A stretch of DNA of 64,000 bases from assembly GCF_000512915.1 (NCBI RefSeq), contig NZ_CP007034.1, positions 1,302,001 through 1,366,000 of the forward strand, written 5' to 3'. Numbering within the stretch: the first letter of the stretch is position 1; each line of letters begins with the position of its first letter. The position numbers and the translations under genes were made by a program. The notes below the pieces were generated by a model, which saw only the letters and a list, made by a program, of their open reading frames with translations, made no database searches and was not told where the DNA came from. Positions 62,514-64,000 of this stretch are shown here, piece by piece. Source of the stretch: Barnesiella viscericola DSM 18177. Lineage in GTDB: Bacteria > Bacteroidota > Bacteroidia > Bacteroidales > Barnesiellaceae.

Positions 62514-64000
62514 TTACTGAACGGTAACTACCAGTTTCCTGTCACATGCAGTTCTCGGTATCGAAACAATCACCTTCTTACCTGCGGCATCATATTCATA
62601 GTCGGTAGCGGTACCGTTAAGCGTCACCTTTGAAGGAGCCTTCTCCCGGGCCAAAAGTTCCAGCCGATAAGCCCGAGCCTGAGGCATACCGTCGAACGCC
62701 CCGGTGCGAGGATAGATGGTGCAGACCGTTTTCCCTTTCTCACTCCTTTGGGTAATCCGGGTAAAAGTACAAGCCGTATCATAATCGACACTGTTGCCGG
62801 CATCTTCGTAGAAGTTAAATTCGCCCGATTTCCCCGGTGCAAATTGCAGGATAAGGGTTTCGGGGCGCTCCTTCAAGTGCATGATGCGCGGATAGAGCGG
62901 CACGATAGCCCCCTCGCGATAGTAATAGGGAATCTGTTCTCGGGTAAAGGAGCGAGTCACCACCCGGTTGCCATCGAGCAGCTCGCCGGTCATCACCTCA
63001 TACCACGTGCCCTTGGGCAACCATATCGTTTTTTCACTCACATTCGTACCCTTGTCCGATGTGGTAATGGGTGCCGCCAAAATATCATTGCCAAACATAT
63101 ACTGCCCTTCATAGCGATAGGCCTCATCGGCCTCGGGATAGTCGTAATACATGGGACGGCATATACTTATACCCGTATCATAGGCCCAACGAGCCATCGT
63201 ATAGATATAGGGAACGAGGGCATATCGCAAATAGATGGCATCGCGCATCTGTTCGAAATTCTCATATTTCCAGATGCGACGTTCGATGTGACTCGACGAG
63301 GTCGCATGCGTGCGCAAGACAGGCGAAAACACCCCATACTGAATCCAGCGCAAATACAATTCGGCATCGTTGTCACCATTTTGCATATGCCCGCCGATGT
63401 CGTGGCTCCAATAACCATACCCCACATTCGAAGCGGTTGCCGTAAAGTAAGGCTGGAAGGCCAGTGATGCAAAGTTGGCATAGGTATCGCCCGAGAAGCC
63501 GATAGGATAACGGTGATTACCCAGCCCGCCCCATCGGTGGAAGATGAAGGGACGACTTTTGCCCTGCTGCTTCTTGTCATTGAAAAAGACGTGGTTCAAC
63601 CAAAAGGTATTACCCAGATTGGGTTCGTTCCGTGCAATTTTCCACTGCTGCCAGTCGAGCCACCAAAAGTCTACCCCTATCTCTTCATGAGGTCTCAGAA
63701 TATGTTGGAAGAAGGCTTCATAAAAATCCCGGTTCTCAATATTCCAGCGGATAGTCCCATCGGCGGTCGAGAGACTGTCGGCCGTAATATCGGAGTATCG
63801 CTTGGACAAGTCGGCATACAACTCGTCGTAATGATCCTCCTTGGGATATACTCCATCGGCCGGGTGCAGATTGAGCGTTGTGCTCAAATGCTGGGCATGC
63901 AACCAGGCGATAAAGCCCTCGGGATCGGGGAAAAGTTCCCGGTTCCAGCTCCAGCCGGTCCACTTGGTATTATTCGTTTCCCCGGTCTTTCCGTTGCGAT
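62514..64000 (-). CDS. GH31 family glycosidase, C-terminal part (5' end outside window)
   Basis: About 495 residues are visible; the frame is open through the window edge and begins mid-protein (WTGWSWNRELFPDPEGF). GH31 marks: DFWWLDWQQW with the nucleophile Asp, SHDIGGHM with the acid/base Asp, RPFIFHRWGGLGNHRYPIGF, and TIWLPKGTWYEVMTGE in the first domain after the barrel, followed by a C-terminal beta domain. It should act on alpha-glucosides or alpha-xylosides; which is not clear. The location of the signal peptide, if any, is outside the window. Confidence 0.93.
   Translation of the reverse strand, partial: RNGKTGETNNTKWTGWSWNRELFPDPEGFIAWLHAQHLSTTLNLHPADGVYPKEDHYDELYADLSKRYSDITADSLSTADGTIRWNIENRDFYEAFFQHILRPHEEIGVDFWWLDWQQWKIARNEPNLGNTFWLNHVFFNDKKQQGKSRPFIFHRWGGLGNHRYPIGFSGDTYANFASLAFQPYFTATASNVGYGYWSHDIGGHMQNGDNDAELYLRWIQYGVFSPVLRTHATSSSHIERRIWKYENFEQMRDAIYLRYALVPYIYTMARWAYDTGISICRPMYYDYPEADEAYRYEGQYMFGNDILAAPITTSDKGTNVSEKTIWLPKGTWYEVMTGELLDGNRVVTRSFTREQIPYYYREGAIVPLYPRIMHLKERPETLILQFAPGKSGEFNFYEDAGNSVDYDTACTFTRITQRSEKGKTVCTIYPRTGAFDGMPQARAYRLELLAREKAPSKVTLNGTATDYEYDAAGKKVIVSIPRTACDRKLVVTVQ

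Noticed and set aside
1-64000. CRISPR array, integrase-bounded island or intact insertion sequence
   Set aside because: No regularly spaced repeats, transposase, integrase or target-site duplications were seen.

Overview
The window looks like chromosomal DNA of a Bacteroidales (Bacteroidota) gut-type anaerobe of roughly 50% GC or slightly above. The signs are: about 28 copies or near copies of the Bacteroidota -7 promoter box TAnnTTTG in front of genes, with almost no Shine-Dalgarno sequences; single-chain pyruvate:ferredoxin oxidoreductase; a GDE-GT4-GH57 glycogen operon; TPR-membrane-HTH and CRP-type regulators typical of the phylum; DUF4494; and two very large secreted proteins with type IX secretion (T9SS)-like C-terminal domains. 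The genus cannot be fixed by reading alone; Barnesiella and its relatives are one possibility. No tRNA, rRNA, CRISPR array, prophage or intact insertion sequence was seen, and most of the window is ordinary core genome.

Layout. 1-2.1 kb: tail of a CorC/HlyC protein, then a queuosine pair (precursor transporter and QueF). 2.1-8 kb: a 1230-residue secreted protein divergent from a TPR/HTH regulator. 8-11.5 kb: minus-strand run aroC, M20 dipeptidase, YhcC-like radical SAM protein. 11.5-13.7 kb: a broken secreted-protein gene with an in-frame TGA, an OmpA lipoprotein and a DJ-1 protein. 13.9-18.5 kb: alaS divergent from an M23 peptidase and MerR-like regulator, then VanZ. 18.7-22.2 kb: Na+ symporter, small membrane protein, folP-cdaA. 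22.2-25.7 kb: DNA methyltransferase, typA, rpsO. 25.8-28.1 kb: two tandem paralogous lipoproteins and a nucleoside phosphorylase. 28.2-33 kb: glycogen operon. 33-38 kb: MarC, CRP-like regulator, multidomain sialidase. 38-48.5 kb: nifJ, an AAA ATPase with an altered Walker B motif, an OmpA porin, transketolase and an MFS sugar transporter. 48.7-51 kb: YggS, DUF4494, guanine deaminase, EngB. 51-54.6 kb: recR, GT2, GNAT, YqgE. 54.8-58.2 kb: cation efflux, LuxR-type regulator and DUF1349 protein sharing one palindromic promoter, then a lone holin-like gene. 58.3-64 kb: lysS-gpsA-pgi and the 3' part of a GH31 glycosidase.

Together the genes suggest a saccharolytic anaerobe: it stores glycogen (GDE, GT4, GH57), runs sugar through Pgi and transketolase, oxidises pyruvate with NifJ, and harvests host or plant glycans (sialidase, GH31, MFS sugar permease). 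Gene ends are often closed by strong hairpins, many serving two convergent genes.

Points worth a second look: the 16-bp palindrome carrying a -7 box on each strand between the LuxR and DUF1349 genes; the tandem lipoprotein family; the ATPase with D-Q instead of D-E in Walker B; the opal codon inside a signal peptide; an operator-like inverted repeat over the MFS promoter; the orphan holin with an inverted repeat at its start; and REP-like palindromes with a 29-bp exact inverted match 6.2 kb apart. I did not find a clear multi-gene system of an entirely new kind.
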